DNA from: Symsagittifera roscoffensis
Lineage: Eukaryota; Xenacoelomorpha; Acoela; Convolutidae
NCBI RefSeq assembly: GCF_963678635.1
Contig: NC_087066.1
Location: 49,597,581-49,661,580 of the forward strand
Direction of reading: 5' to 3'
Length of the DNA: 64,000 nt
Shown: positions 30,221-40,720 of the stretch, piece by piece
How positions within the stretch are numbered: the first letter of the stretch is position 1
Layout: each line of letters begins with the position of its first letter
Notes under the pieces: generated by a model
The model's database searches: none
Seen by the model: only the letters and a program-made list of their open reading frames with translations
Told to the model about the DNA's origin: nothing
Made by a program: the position numbers and the translations under genes

Positions 30221-30655
30221 ATGGAGCTTGATCTCGGCCAGAAGCTAAACAAAATTTATCTTGCCAATAAAGAGTTAGAAACAAATCTTTTCGATTACCA
30301 TGCCAAAATTACGGAATATATAAGTGCGAATGATAGACCAGCTAAAATTGAAACGTACATAGAAAAATCTAGCATTTGCTTACAAAAAATTATAGAGAAA
30401 AATGATGAGCTTAAATCTTTGTCTATGCACAGCTAGAACGCTGCTGAAACAATAAATCAACTTGAGTTTTACCTAGGATCTACCACTGCAAAACATGACG
30501 ATGTATTAGGTCTTGCTAAAAATTACTTTCATATTAAACATCAAGAAGACCAGGTAGCAACTGCACGAACCCCAACGCCAAGCAAATCCGTCTGTTCCAA
30601 GAAACCCCTTTCACAGCGTTCTAAGATTGCATCAATGACGTCGAGTGAGCGTTGA
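30221..30655 (+). pseudogene. BEL gag N-terminus with two in-frame stops
   Basis: The ATG at 30,221 begins L-G-Q-K-L-N-K-I-Y-L-A-N-K-E-L-E-T-N-L, the short helical start of BEL gag; the relic at 20,608 has the same. A TAG at codon 72 (30,434) and a TGA at codon 145 (30,653) interrupt it, but the frame is otherwise continuous with 30,656-33,151. Confidence 0.7.
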
Positions 30656-33151
30656 AGAGAAGCAGCCCTTGCAAAAATTAGACGCGAGGAAGTTGAACGC
30701 CAAGTAGAGGCTAAGCTTCGTTTGAAAAAGCAAGAGATCCAGATTCAGTCGATGAAGGGTCAACTTGATCTTGATGTGGTTGTAGAGGAAAGCCGTCAAA
30801 AGCTAGCTGAAGCAACTATCGAAGAGGCTGAATATCTGGAAGACGCCTCTGAAATTTGTGAACTTCGTCGTACCAGATCGAAATTGGCAATGGCCGTTCA
30901 GGAGAACCAAACGGAGGAAGACAGGACAAGAAGTTGGGTGAACACTCAATTCCCAACTCAGGAGATAGTTCAGGCCGTGGCGCCAGTCCAAAGTGTCAAT
31001 CTGGAACCAGCTTCCGAGTTCTTGTCATTTTCAAGTATTGAACCGCCTTTCAGTAGAAATCTGACGATGATTAATAATTCACATCCATTTGCTGATTATT
31101 TCGAAACCACTTGTATAAACTCACAGAATGTTAACGTCCCTCATACATCAAATACAAGTGTCAGCTTGCCAAATCCAAAGTTAGACAGTACGTATGAGCC
31201 ACAGGAACAGCTACCTTTGACCAACCTATACAACTACAACCCTTTGATGCAGAGTAGTTTTCATCATTCTAATATCCCGACGAGCTCAATGCCCATTGCT
31301 CAACAAACCTTTTTCCCAAGTAATTCCGCAAATTTTGTGTACCAACCGCTTTTACCAACTAACGTTGGTCCTCTAAATCCTCCAACAGTCACCTTCTCCC
31401 CTAACTCATATTATGTCACACAGCCATCGAATGTTCAACCGTTCTCTAGCGGAGGAACAACTTTTTATGTCGGTGATCCTAACACTTTAGACGCCGCAAT
31501 CTATTCAAAACCGCTGATAACGCCTTATACAAATGAGAACAAACAATATGGCCCATTTACGTCCTCGAACAGTAAGCCAATCACAAATCAAGATCTAGCT
31601 GAAATCTTGACACTGAGCCAGAAAGGTCCCTTGCCTGAATGGAAATTGTCTTTTTTCGACGGGAATCCGTTGCAGTGGCCTGAATGGTTTGGTCAGTTCA
31701 AAAGTGCAATCGATGCAAAAGTTTTAAGTGATGATGTTAAACTGACATATCTCAAAACTCTCGTTTCAGGCAAAGCGAAGAATGCAATTGCCGAATTCGC
31801 TTACAGTGGAGTATTCTACAAGGACGCTTTGAAAACTCTAGAGAGGAAATTTGGACAACCACAGACGATTGTGGCAGCTCATCTTGAAAAACTTTCGAAT
31901 TTTCCACCTCACAAAATGCACAATTCAGAAAGCATTATCAGTTTGGCTTCCTGTATATCCAGTCTTGTCGCAGTTTTAAAATCGTTAGGATATGAGTTTG
32001 ACTTGAAGAGTACATCCGTTTTGAATCAAGTTATTTCAAAATTGCCTCCAAATATGAAAGAGTCATGGTCTCTCCACTCTGTAGAGAAATGTTGGAGACA
32101 GCCAACCGTTTTAGACTTTAATGAGTGGCTCCGCGATAAGGCTGAGGCACATGAACTTATGCGTGTGAGTCAGAATAAGTCACGACCTGAGGAGACTCCA
32201 AAGACTGGTTTCCATAAACCACCTACAAAAGTTTTTGCCGCTGCTTCAAAAGTTGAAAAACCAATTTATGCTCCGTGCCTCCAGTGCAATGGTAAACACA
32301 CACTCTGGAGTTGTTCTTTGTTTAAGGAAAAGACCCCAACTCAACGAGCTCAATTCTCCGCACAAAATAGGTTGTGTTTTGCTTGCTTACAACCTGACCA
32401 CATGTTCCGAAAATGCCCTAAAGCCCGCAAATGCACTAAGCCTGGTTGTGAAAGCACCCATAATGTCTTGTTACATGGTGCTGAGAAAGTTTTCAGCGTA
32501 AGGTCTGCAAACAAAGAGTTAAACAATAGCAATAATGCAAGCCATTCGAATTCAAACAGTACTGCCCCGCCGAAACGGAATAAGCCGCAAACTTCGTCAT
32601 CAAACGTAGCCGGTTCGTCGTCTTACAAGAAACTTACGGCACTCCTTCCTGTGCTTCAATTGGAAATAAGTTCACACACAGATGTGACCACTGCTCTTGT
32701 AATGTGCGATTCCTGTTGTACCCACTCATGGGTCTCGGCGGGCCTAGCACAGCGTTTAAGTTTAACTGGCCGACAGCTGGATATTCTGGTAAACGGTTTC
32801 AATTCGACGGAATCCGTTCCCACGCAACAAGTCGAAGTGAATGTTTTTGCCAAATTCGACCACCATGAATACTCGTTTAGGGTTACGCCGTTTGTGAAAG
32901 ACAGTTTGACCGTTGGTTCCGAAACCATTGACGTTACCATTCTTCAAGACAGGTTTCCACATCTGCAGCCAATTAAACCTATTGTCTACAACTATTCCGA
33001 CGTTGAGATGATATTAGGGCAGGATGTCTTTCATGCAATCAAGCCTCTCGAATACTTCCAAGGACGAAATCAAAACACTCCTGTCGCTGTCCGTATGCCC
33101 ACTTCCATGACCAATTGGTGTTCGAGCCACCACTTTCAAGTGCAATGTTGA
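30656..33151 (+). CDS. BEL gag, zinc knuckles and aspartic protease
   Basis: About 830 codons open. First comes a coiled coil (R-R-E-E-V-E-R-Q-V-E-A-K), then a long Asn/Pro/Ser-rich region. The DUF1759-type gag domain lies at about 31,620-32,100 (L-P-E-W-K-L-S-F-F-D-G-N-P-L-Q-W-P-E-W). Cys/His knuckles follow at 32,270-32,490 (C-L-Q-C, L-C-F-A-C-L-Q-P-D-H, C...H). A protease region lies at 32,690-33,050 with C-D-S-C-C-T-H-S-W, where most retropepsins have D-S/T-G, and with I-L-G-Q-D. The frame ends in a TGA at 33,149. It would build the particle and process it. Confidence 0.9.
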   Translation, partial: REAALAKIRREEVERQVEAKLRLKKQEIQIQSMKGQLDLDVVVEESRQKLAEATIEEAEYLEDASEICELRRTRSKLAMAVQENQTEEDRTRSWVNTQFPTQEIVQAVAPVQSVNLEPASEFLSFSSIEPPFSRNLTMINNSHPFADYFETTCINSQNVNVPHTSNTSVSLPNPKLDSTYEPQEQLPLTNLYNYNPLMQSSFHHSNIPTSSMPIAQQTFFPSNSANFVYQPLLPTNVGPLNPPTVTFSPNSYYVTQPSNVQPFSSGGTTFYVGDPNTLDAAIYSKPLITPYTNENKQYGPFTSSNSKPITNQDLAEILTLSQKGPLPEWKLSFFDGNPLQWPEWFGQFKSAIDAKVLSDDVKLTYLKTLVSGKAKNAIAEFAYSGVFYKDALKTLERKFGQPQTIVAAHLEKLSNFPPHKMHNSESIISLASCISSLVAVLKSLGYEFDLKSTSVLNQVISKLPPNMKESWSLHSVEKCWRQPTVLDFNEWLRDKAEAHELMRVSQNKSRPEETPKTGFHKPPTKVFAAASKVEKPIYAPCLQCNGKHTLWSCSLFKEKTPTQRAQFSAQNRLCFACLQPDHMFRKCPKARKCTKPGCESTHNVLLHGAEKVFSVRSANKELNNSNNASHSNSNSTAPPKRNKPQTSSSNVAGSSSYKKLTALLPVLQLEISSHTDVTTALVMCDSCCTHSWVSAGLAQRLSLTGRQLDILVNGFNSTESVPTQQVEVNVFAKFDHHEYSFRVTPFVKDSLTVGSETIDVTILQDRFPHLQPIKPIVYNYSDVEMILGQDVFHAIKPLEYFQGRNQNTPVAVRMPTSMTNWCSSHHFQVQC

Positions 33152-33173
33152 GGACGTAGCACTTGCTGACCAA

Positions 33174-33845
33174 GTGAAGAAATGGTACGAGCTAGAGTCG
33201 TATGGCACGTTTAAACAAGCTGATCCCCGTTCCTCAGCTGATAAACGTGCACAAAAAATTCTTGACTCAATCACGATTCATGATGGCAGTCGTTATATTG
33301 TCGGAATGCTCTGGGCTGATGACAACATTCATCTTCCCGATAATTTTTACGCTTCGTTGGTCCAGTTTAAGTCTCTTGAAAGGCGTCTAGAGAAAGATTT
33401 AAACCTGAAAACTCAATACGCATCAGATATCCGAAGTGATGTCTAGAAGGGTTACGTGGTCCCGGTTAGCCCTCACGACTCAAAAAACCGTTCAGACCGA
33501 GAATGGTACGTACCGCACCACCCAGTTTTAAATCCGAACAAACCCGGCAAAGTTCGGCGCGTTTTAAACGGTGCTTCTAGGTTTCACGGCAGTTCACTGA
33601 ATAACTCCCTTCTAGTCGGCCCCGATCTGCTTCAGAACCTTTTATTCGTTTTAATGCGCTTCCGAGAGCACAAATACGCAATTTCCGCAGATATCGAAGG
33701 CATGTTTATGCAGGTCGGCCGGCCTACTAGAAAACGATCAACGTTCCTTGCGTTTTTTGTGGCGGGAGGACCCCACATCAGATGTGAGTGTATTTCAATA
33801 TACAAGGCATATATTTGGAGCGAAAGATTCTCCGACATGTGCTAA
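33174..33845 (+). pseudogene. BEL reverse transcriptase, N-terminal part
   Basis: After the frame break near 33,150 the sequence gives W-Y-E-L-E-S-Y-G, then (past a TAG at 33,444) Y-V-P-H-H-P-V-L-N-P-N-K-P-G-K-V-R-R-V and I-S-A-D-I-E-G-M-F-M-Q-V, the fingers and first catalytic Asp of BEL RTs. A further shift near 33,740 moves the frame to the ORF at 33,748. Confidence 0.85.
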
Positions 33846-36327
33846 CTATGCTTTTCGCCGAACAGCCGTCGATAACCAAGATCGTTACCCCGATGCCGCT
33901 TGCGCCGTGCTTAACAACTTTTACATGGATGACTACCTTGGGTCTGTGAAAAACCCAGAAACTGCTTTAAGGTTAAGTCGCAGTTTAGTTGAACTGCTTA
34001 AGTTGGGTGGGTTTAATCTTACAAAATTTATTAGCAACGTTCCCAATTTGTCATCGAAACTAAATCCCCCTAAGACCAGCGCTAACAACAATAAGGAAAT
34101 TTTTACCGCTGCGATTAATCCGGAAACCGCATTGCATGTTCTCGGTCTCAAATGGGACCACGTCACCGATACGTTGGTTGTGAGCAGAGGAGTCAACCGC
34201 GAACTCAAAGACTCTGTTACGCAGCGATCGGTCCTTAGTTTTGTGTCCTCCGTGTTCGACCCCATAGGTCTTGTCGCCCCGTATACCGTACGCGCACGTT
34301 TGTTGATGAAAGATATCTGGAGATTGAGTGGCCAACAGTGGGACGACCCACTGCCAATTGAGTTGTGCCGCAGATTCACTGAATGGCACTCTGGCTTGCC
34401 AGTTTTAGGGCAGCTCAAAATACCTCGTTGCTATTTTGACTTCTCAGTAGATGAGGTTGAGCTGCACATGTTCGGTGATAGCTCATTGGACGTTTTTAGT
34501 TCTGTAGCATTCCTTCGAGCTCAGAAAAACGCCTGTTCCAAATGTCAACAAGCGTTTGTTTTCGGTGAAGCAAGAGTAGCCCCGATGAAGATGCTTTCAA
34601 TTCCGAAGTTGGAACTTCAGGCTGCGCTTCTTGCCAGTCGCCTGAAGGATGATATCGAGAAAGCTCTGACACTGAGTATTTCCAAAGTGTTCATGTGGAC
34701 TGACAGCACAACAGTCCTTCAGTGGTTGAACTCGACAAGCAAACAGCCCGTGTTTGTAGCCAATCGAGTAGCCGAGATTCTGGAGTCAACATCAATTGAC
34801 CAATGGTTCCATGTTTTGAGTGGAGACAACCCCGCTGACACCGGAACTAGAGGTATTACTGCTGACTCCCTCAAGCAAAGCAGTTGGGTAAACGGCCCTT
34901 CCTTTTTGAAAACTTCTGATTGGCCTTTCAATCCAAATAGGGAAGTTACTGACAAAATTCGCCTGGATGGTCCGGTCTACGATCTAAACGAGGGTTTAGA
35001 GGTCTCTTCCAATTTTCCGTGCACTGCTCAGGCAGTTTCGACTGACTTTGCCTTCCCTTGGGAAGAGTATAGCTCGTTCTCCAAGATAAAGCGACTGGTC
35101 GCATATATGTTGACACTCTCACCTAAGCATAGACATTTCAGATCCTCAGATAGGGCCATAATTGATCCAGCAGAACTTGTTATTTCAGAGGAAAAACTTT
35201 TGCAACTTTCGCAGTTAGAGTCATTCCCAGCTGAAAGTAAACAATTAGCAGCTGGAAAATATGTGAAAACGTCGAGCCGTATATCATCGTATTCGCCTTT
35301 TATCGGGCCGAACGGTTTAATTAGATCTACCGGCCGTATCCAACGTCTCTCTGCAATCGCATTCGAAACTCGCCATCCAATAATTTTGGATAGCCATCAT
35401 TGCCTAATCCGATTGTTTCGCCGTTTTTATCACATTAAGCACGAACATCAGTCAGTCGACTACCTTCGTTCCGTCATTCATCAGCAATTTGTTGTACTAC
35501 GCTTAAGATCTGCACTAAGAGCTATTGAAACACATTGCGTGTGCTGTAGAAAGCGAAAAGTGAAAACCGTTACTCCAATGATGTCTGACCTTCCCGCGGA
35601 GCGTCTAGGTTACCGCCAGCCACCGTTCTCGAACTGCGGCGTCGATTATTTTGGACCATTTCATGTAACCATTCGTCGATCTTCCGAGAAACGCTGGGGT
35701 TTTCTATTTACTTGCTTAACGACTCGCGCAATTCACATTGATTTGGTTCCATCCATGGACACAAGTTCATGTGTGATGGCTATCGAGCGCTTTATTTCTA
35801 GGCGAGGAACACCCTCAATAATTTGGTCGGACAACGGAACAAACTTTGTAGGAGCCGAAAAAGAGCTTCTTCTGTGCATCAAAAATTGGAACGCAGAAGC
35901 TCCACTGTCGCTCGTACACAAAGGCATTAAGTGGAAGTATAATCCGCCAAGTGCACCACATCAAGGTGGAGCATGGGAGCGAATGGTGCGCAGTTGTCAG
36001 CGTGTGTTTTATGCAATCTTAGGGTCAAGAAAGTTGACTGACGAGATTTTGAACACAACCATGTGCCTAGTTGAAGGTTCACTAAACGCCCGTCCACTCA
36101 CTCCCGTTTCTGACGACCCCGATAGTCTTGAGGCTTTGACGCCGAATCATTTCCTCTTAGGTCAGCACAGTCTAAGGTTTCCGTCTCTAAGGTCGAGTGA
36201 AAATTATTCTCACTCTAAGCGCTATGCCCGTGCGCAGTCGTACGCAAACGCAATTTGGCAGCGATGGTTAAGTGAGTACGTCCCTACACTCAATAAAAGA
36301 GTTAAGTGGCATGCTCCTCCCGAATAA
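33748..36327 (+). CDS. BEL pol: RT palm, A17-type region, RNase H, integrase
   Basis: 859 codons. RT catalytic Y-M-D-D is at residues 59-62. A Pao/A17 region follows, then RNase H (M-F-G-D-S-S near 233, E-L-Q-A-A near 287, W-T-D-S-T near 317, N-P-A-D near 366). The integrase zinc region is at about residues 565-605 (H-I-K-H-E-H, C-V-C-C). The integrase core has Asp 633 (G-V-D-Y-F-G), Asp 695 (W-S-D-N-G) and Glu 744 (A-W-E-R), a long Asp-Glu spacing as usual for BEL. One uninterrupted frame. It ends in a TAA, after which the last domain continues in the same frame. Confidence 0.92.
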   Translation: MRFLWREDPTSDVSVFQYTRHIFGAKDSPTCANYAFRRTAVDNQDRYPDAACAVLNNFYMDDYLGSVKNPETALRLSRSLVELLKLGGFNLTKFISNVPNLSSKLNPPKTSANNNKEIFTAAINPETALHVLGLKWDHVTDTLVVSRGVNRELKDSVTQRSVLSFVSSVFDPIGLVAPYTVRARLLMKDIWRLSGQQWDDPLPIELCRRFTEWHSGLPVLGQLKIPRCYFDFSVDEVELHMFGDSSLDVFSSVAFLRAQKNACSKCQQAFVFGEARVAPMKMLSIPKLELQAALLASRLKDDIEKALTLSISKVFMWTDSTTVLQWLNSTSKQPVFVANRVAEILESTSIDQWFHVLSGDNPADTGTRGITADSLKQSSWVNGPSFLKTSDWPFNPNREVTDKIRLDGPVYDLNEGLEVSSNFPCTAQAVSTDFAFPWEEYSSFSKIKRLVAYMLTLSPKHRHFRSSDRAIIDPAELVISEEKLLQLSQLESFPAESKQLAAGKYVKTSSRISSYSPFIGPNGLIRSTGRIQRLSAIAFETRHPIILDSHHCLIRLFRRFYHIKHEHQSVDYLRSVIHQQFVVLRLRSALRAIETHCVCCRKRKVKTVTPMMSDLPAERLGYRQPPFSNCGVDYFGPFHVTIRRSSEKRWGFLFTCLTTRAIHIDLVPSMDTSSCVMAIERFISRRGTPSIIWSDNGTNFVGAEKELLLCIKNWNAEAPLSLVHKGIKWKYNPPSAPHQGGAWERMVRSCQRVFYAILGSRKLTDEILNTTMCLVEGSLNARPLTPVSDDPDSLEALTPNHFLLGQHSLRFPSLRSSENYSHSKRYARAQSYANAIWQRWLSEYVPTLNKRVKWHAPPE

Positions 36328-36330
36328 TCT

Positions 36331-36540
36331 TTGAAAACGGGAGATATGGTGTGGTTAGTTGAATCCACTAGCCCTAGGGGCCACTACCCACTAGCACGCA
36401 TAACGTCGCTAAACTACGGCAAAGACAACACCGCCCGTTCCGCAAACCTAAGGACTGTTTCCGGAAACTACACTCGGCCGCTCGTTAAGCTCGTTCCGGT
36501 TCTCGCTCCTTCGGGCGTGGAGGATGTTAATGCTACATAG
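36331..36540 (+). CDS. BEL integrase C-terminal domain (DUF5641-like)
   Basis: 69 codons: L-K-T-G-D-M-V-W-L-V-E, G-H-Y-P-L-A-R-I and N-Y-T-R-P-L-V-K-L-V-P, the small barrel domain that ends BEL pol. It is separated from the core by one TAA (36,325-36,327). Its own stop codon TAG is supplied by the first bases of the 3' LTR. Confidence 0.85.
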   Translation: MKTGDMVWLVESTSPRGHYPLARITSLNYGKDNTARSANLRTVSGNYTRPLVKLVPVLAPSGVEDVNAT

Positions 36541-36973
36541 CATTAAAGTATGAAAGTATAGTATAAAGCCAGTATAGTTGCTTATCAATATCAGCTATAT
36601 AGCTCAGCGTATACATAGTGCGTTCCGGGGAGTTCGGCGTGGGTTCGATTCTCACCTAAGTCGTTTCATTTGAGAATCCTATTTGAGCCGAACCTGACAG
36701 AACATAAAATGCTAATATTTTAATCGGTTCAAAATTTGTTTGCAATTGAGTTTCTGTTAATTAAACTGCGTGAATTAAGTATCAACTCATTGTGAAAAAA
36801 CACATAAATCACACAAATCAGGGCATGAACAAGCCCACTTTTTAACTTGATACGTGTAATGTTGTTGCTAATTCCGTGCAATAAAAATTACTAAAGTTCG
36901 CCGTTTATTGATTCTCTTGAATTAAACCGATTCTGTTTCCTGTTTTTATAAGTTATAAAAAAGGCCAGAACAC
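36525..36973 (+). repeat. 3' LTR of BEL element
   Basis: Copy of 27,598-28,046, offset 8,927. It overlaps the last codons of pol and repeats the tRNA-like box pattern at 36,600-36,652. Confidence 0.92.
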
Positions 36974-36978
36974 ATAAG

Positions 36979-37625
36979 AGACGAAAAAAACGAAGCCTCT
37001 TATCGTGGCAACAAAGCACTATAAGACCCTTATCAGCGGATTCTAGTGGAAAAGGAAGCTTCAGTTGGGAAGGAATATACCACGGAACCCTCCCGTGTCA
37101 CAAATTGGAAGAGATAAGAGCGTTATCGCAGGAATATTACGGGAGCGGAGGCTTGGTCCCCCAGAGACTTTTTTATGTGAAGGGACTATATAAAACTGAC
37201 TGTATAGCTACTTGGATGTCGTGAAACTTTAAATTAACACCGGTATAATTTGATATTTTAGAATATGAGTAGCTAGAAAGAGGAAAGGGTCAATCCATCT
37301 CCAATGGATTTAATATAGAACTGTCACACAAAAACATGTTAAAATAGGTTGTTCGAGCCGTGTTTTTAATGACAGTCACGTAGTCTGAGAATCCGAGACT
37401 CAGCTATGTGGTTGTGTTCGCATGTAAACGAAAGCTGATCAAAAGTCGTTTGACTGATGGCCTAAAAATTTTAACTTTTTACTTAGCCCTAAACAGACCA
37501 GAAAATCAACTGGCAAGGTCGAGACGGTGAAAACCGAGTAGGATTAAGGTAACTGACGCCTGCCAGTCGTTAATAGGTACTTTTTCTACGCTCAGTCGCT
37601 GTGTAGTATTTGGGCGAATGTTACA
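36979..37625 (+). repeat. 5' LTR of B, second part
   Basis: Matches 59,479-60,125. It has the TATA box TATATAAAA at 37,187-37,195 and ends GGGCGAATGTTACA. Confidence 0.92.
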
Positions 37626-37637
37626 TAGACGTTTTTA

Positions 37638-37652
37638 TGGCGCTCCTGGGTG
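37638..37652 (+). promoter_or_regulatory. Primer-binding site (B)
   Basis: TGGCGCTCCTGGGTG, 12 bases after the LTR end. Identical to the B' site at 19,080-19,094 although the flanks differ, which supports function. Confidence 0.72.
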
Positions 37653-39384
37653 GGCCTGTCAAAGGCATAAGACCATCATGATCAGCAAGCGTTTCAGCGA
37701 CGAACCCTCCGCTCCGGGCGTATGCCCGAGTTAGAGGCCTTAATGACCGTTATGGTACTAGGGAGAAGGTGCGTACCCTCCGTTCAGTACTATTTAGCTT
37801 TTTAACTTAGTTAATACCGAAAATTCCGGGGGCCGGAGGGTTAGGTGGGAAGTCATGAGCCCGCTTGTCCCAAGGTCCCGGGACCAAAAACAATTAAAGA
37901 GAAAGCGTAAAACCAAACAAAAATAGTGTATAACCAAGAAAAAGCCAAAAATAAATTTATTTGAAAACAAAAAAGTACAAAAAACAGTAAAAAATCCAAA
38001 AAAGACCAAAAACAGTAAAAAACGTAAAGTGACAGTTTATATGTTATTTCCGGACGAGATGTGATCTGACCTTCCTATTTGTTGTTGTTTCAGATTGATT
38101 TATATCGTTTCTGATAGAAAGATCGTGTGTTTTGGTGAAGGGTTGGATACCCTCCCTCGAGTGTAATTTGAGTGTTTAAGCACGTTAATGGTGATTTTGC
38201 CGGTGACCGGAGGGTAGAGTGGCAAGCTGACCGACGTGTTCCACACTCAACAGGGACATAGGGACAACATCCACAATGACTGTTGGGTATCGTTGAAGCA
38301 ATTTTGGTGTCGTTCGGGTACTATTTCATTAAAACTTAAGTGGTGGGGTGCACGATTGGCGCGGTCCGATTGTACCCTACATCGATTGCAAATTTCCGGG
38401 TTAAGGGTCTTAATTCGGGTATTTTGGTGCAAAGGAGGGTATAGTACTATTCATTAACGACTACTAAAAGGTTATTATCCTTATTACATATTACTTATCT
38501 CCTAATTAGACCCAAGAAACACCCAATTTTGTAGACCCCCAAATTTTTGGATATCCGAGCTTTTCCGAACAGCAAAAAGCTTTTATATAGGGAGTAGCTA
38601 CGTAGTTCGATCCCCCTAACTAAAGAAAGCGCGTGAGAAAAGACTCAGTAGAAGTTAGAAAAAACGAAAATTTTTCGATCAAAATTTTGATAATTTTCTG
38701 AATTTTGTCAATCGGTTTTGGGGATCGAGTTTTTGAAATTTTAGAGTTAGAGCAATAAAATTTTTTGTATTAGGAGCGTGCTAGCATAACTTGCTCGGCT
38801 GCCAGAAAAATTCTTGAGTAACCCTCCGATTAGCTCCGTGGATAGAGCTAACGACTTAAGGATTGGAAAAGGAAGGAATCGGAGGGTCCAAATTTGATAG
38901 TTTTTGGCCAAATTTTTGTCTCCAAACCAATTTTGGTCCGGTTTTTTGCATTATTCCAGTGCCGTACAGGGCTACTACGCTCGTTTCATTTATTTTTAGG
39001 CACTTTCGATAGGAATTGCGGAAAAAGTTTCTCAGAACCTATATAGGTGGTGAAAAAAGGCCATTTGGACAAACACGTTTTTGGCAATTTCTCAAAAACT
39101 AGCCAACCAATCGGGATAGTTATGGTACCATAAGTCAACGTTTTGGACTACTTTTTCGGACCGCAACCGTTTTTGGGTTGATAATCTTGGAAAAGAAAAA
39201 TTTTTTAGAATTTGTTGGTTCGGAGGGTCCAAATTACAGGTAACCCTCCGAGCGGCAGAAAATTTTATCGAAACACCTTTTCATCCAACTGGGAAGGTTG
39301 ACCGTGTCAGCCAATCTAGTTTTAAGTCAGGTGGACCGCTTTTGGAGACTTTATCATGGTAACATAACCTTTTTTCTTGATTTT

Positions 39385-39760
39385 TGGGGAACCCTCCGAG
39401 GTAACCCTCTAGAGTCAGCTAACGCCCTTAGCAACCCTCCTTAGTGGAAAATTTCCACGAGGTTATCCAAAGAAGTTAAAACAGCCCCCCATAGAGAATT
39501 TAGCTTGTTTTGACGCTTCCTCAAGTTAATTGAAGGCCCTTCTAAGTGAGGCTCAGAAATTTGAAAATTTTGGAGGACCCTCCGAAGTAACCCTCCGGAG
39601 CATATTAAGCATCTTATTGACCCTCCTTAGTAAATTTAAGGGGACCCTCCGAAGTAACTTGGGTGATTAAGGTACCCTCCGAAGTAGGCTAAGTGTCTTA
39701 GCAACCCTCCGAAGTAACCCTCCGGAGTGTCTTAAACCTTCTAAACAACCTTCCTTGTTA
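39385..39760 (+). repeat. Irregular ACCCTCCGAAGTAA repeat field
   Basis: At least ten copies of ACCCTCC followed by G-A-A/G-G/A-GTAA or TTAGTAA, irregularly spaced. The B' leader has a related field with ACCCCTCCGGATTGG units. Confidence 0.7.
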
Positions 39761-40031
39761 GAAACTTGAGGAAACCTTCTGTGGCAATTTGGGAAACGGA
39801 AAATATCCGTTTAATCAAAATCATATTAGGATATTAGGCGTGCTTATTAGGATCATAAGAGCCCATTTTGACCCGGAAATTCGTGATCAATTTTGGATTC
39901 TAGATCGGGTGTATCAGAAGTACCCGAACAAATTTTTTTTTTTCTCTGATTGTGATTTTGGTCGCGTGGTTGCCTTGAGCTACTTAATAGTAAAGTTCGG
40001 GCAATCCGGAAACAAATAAAGGAATACCTCG

Positions 40032-40060
40032 GTGAGTGTATTAGGCAAATACACACTCAC
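40032..40060 (+). promoter_or_regulatory. Leader hairpin, copy 1
   Basis: GTGAGTGTATT pairs with AATACACACTCAC around the loop AGGCA, with a 2-base bulge; flanking CTC/GAG can extend the stem. Copy 2, 185 bases on, carries a compensating change. Confidence 0.6.
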
Positions 40061-40216
40061 TTGAGAAGAAAAGTTGTTCCCTACTCTCGTGCACTTGGAG
40101 CAGTCCGGGTGTGGGAGAGCTTTTTCATAGACTTCAGAAATTTTCGATCAGAGGTTGACTTGAGCCACTTAATAGGACAGCTCGGGCAATCGCAGGGCAC
40201 CTAAAAGAAGACCTCG

Positions 40217-40245
40217 GTGGGTGTATTAGGCAAATACACACCCAC
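40217..40245 (+). promoter_or_regulatory. Leader hairpin, copy 2
   Basis: GTGGGTGTATT pairs with AATACACACCCAC around AGGCA. Relative to copy 1 an A-T pair has become G-C on both sides, so pairing is kept. Confidence 0.6.
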
Positions 40246-40720
40246 TTGAGAAGACTGTGTCCTGGGCTTTGTTCTCTCGGATCATTCCGATTGGGGGAAG
40301 TCTTTTTCTTTAAGACTAAGTTTTATTGATCTGTTTCTGAATCATCACTGCTGTTTATCAAAGATTGTTTAATTTTAGCAAAGCAGTGACTTGATAAATT
40401 GTGTGGCAATAAATTGATACTGACAAAAGCTCGCTGTCACCTGTAAGATATTCTTATCTGATTATCTATTGTGTTTTGTGTGTTGATTATATCTTGTGAA
40501 AATTCTATTATACTATACGACAGGGTTGAGTTAGCATTATATCAATACTGAGCAGGCCCTGTGTGTGTAACTCTAGCTGAGTCACTAAGATTGTCATTGA
40601 GAAACCTAAGAGATTGATACTGACTTTTCGACATACGAATAGATTCCCAGGCTGAGCAAGGGCAGCACGCGCAAATTTAAAACTAGGCGTAGCCAGTCCT
40701 CGTTTAGCAGCGCCTCCGAC

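Larger units (their letters stand above)
27598..36973 (+). mobile_element. BEL/Pao LTR retrotransposon nested in the LTR of B
   Basis: LTRs of about 449 bp (27,598-28,046 and 36,525-36,973) flank a leader, an extra ORF0 and gag-pol with DUF1759-type gag, knuckles, protease, RT with Y-M-D-D, RNase H and integrase, the order and domains of BEL/Pao. Target-site duplication: ACAAG (27,593-27,597) and ATAAG (36,974-36,978), one mismatch. The uninterrupted site CGCACAAGAGACG survives in the 3' LTR of B (59,471-59,483). Total about 9.4 kb. Confidence 0.93.
37653..40720 (+). other. Long leader of B
   Basis: About 3 kb without a convincing gene. It contains many ACCCTCCG motifs (densest at 39,385-39,760), two copies of a 185-bp repeat with hairpins (39,975-40,330) and stretches alignable with the B' leader. 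A frame open from about 40,645 leads into the first gag segment. Confidence 0.7.
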
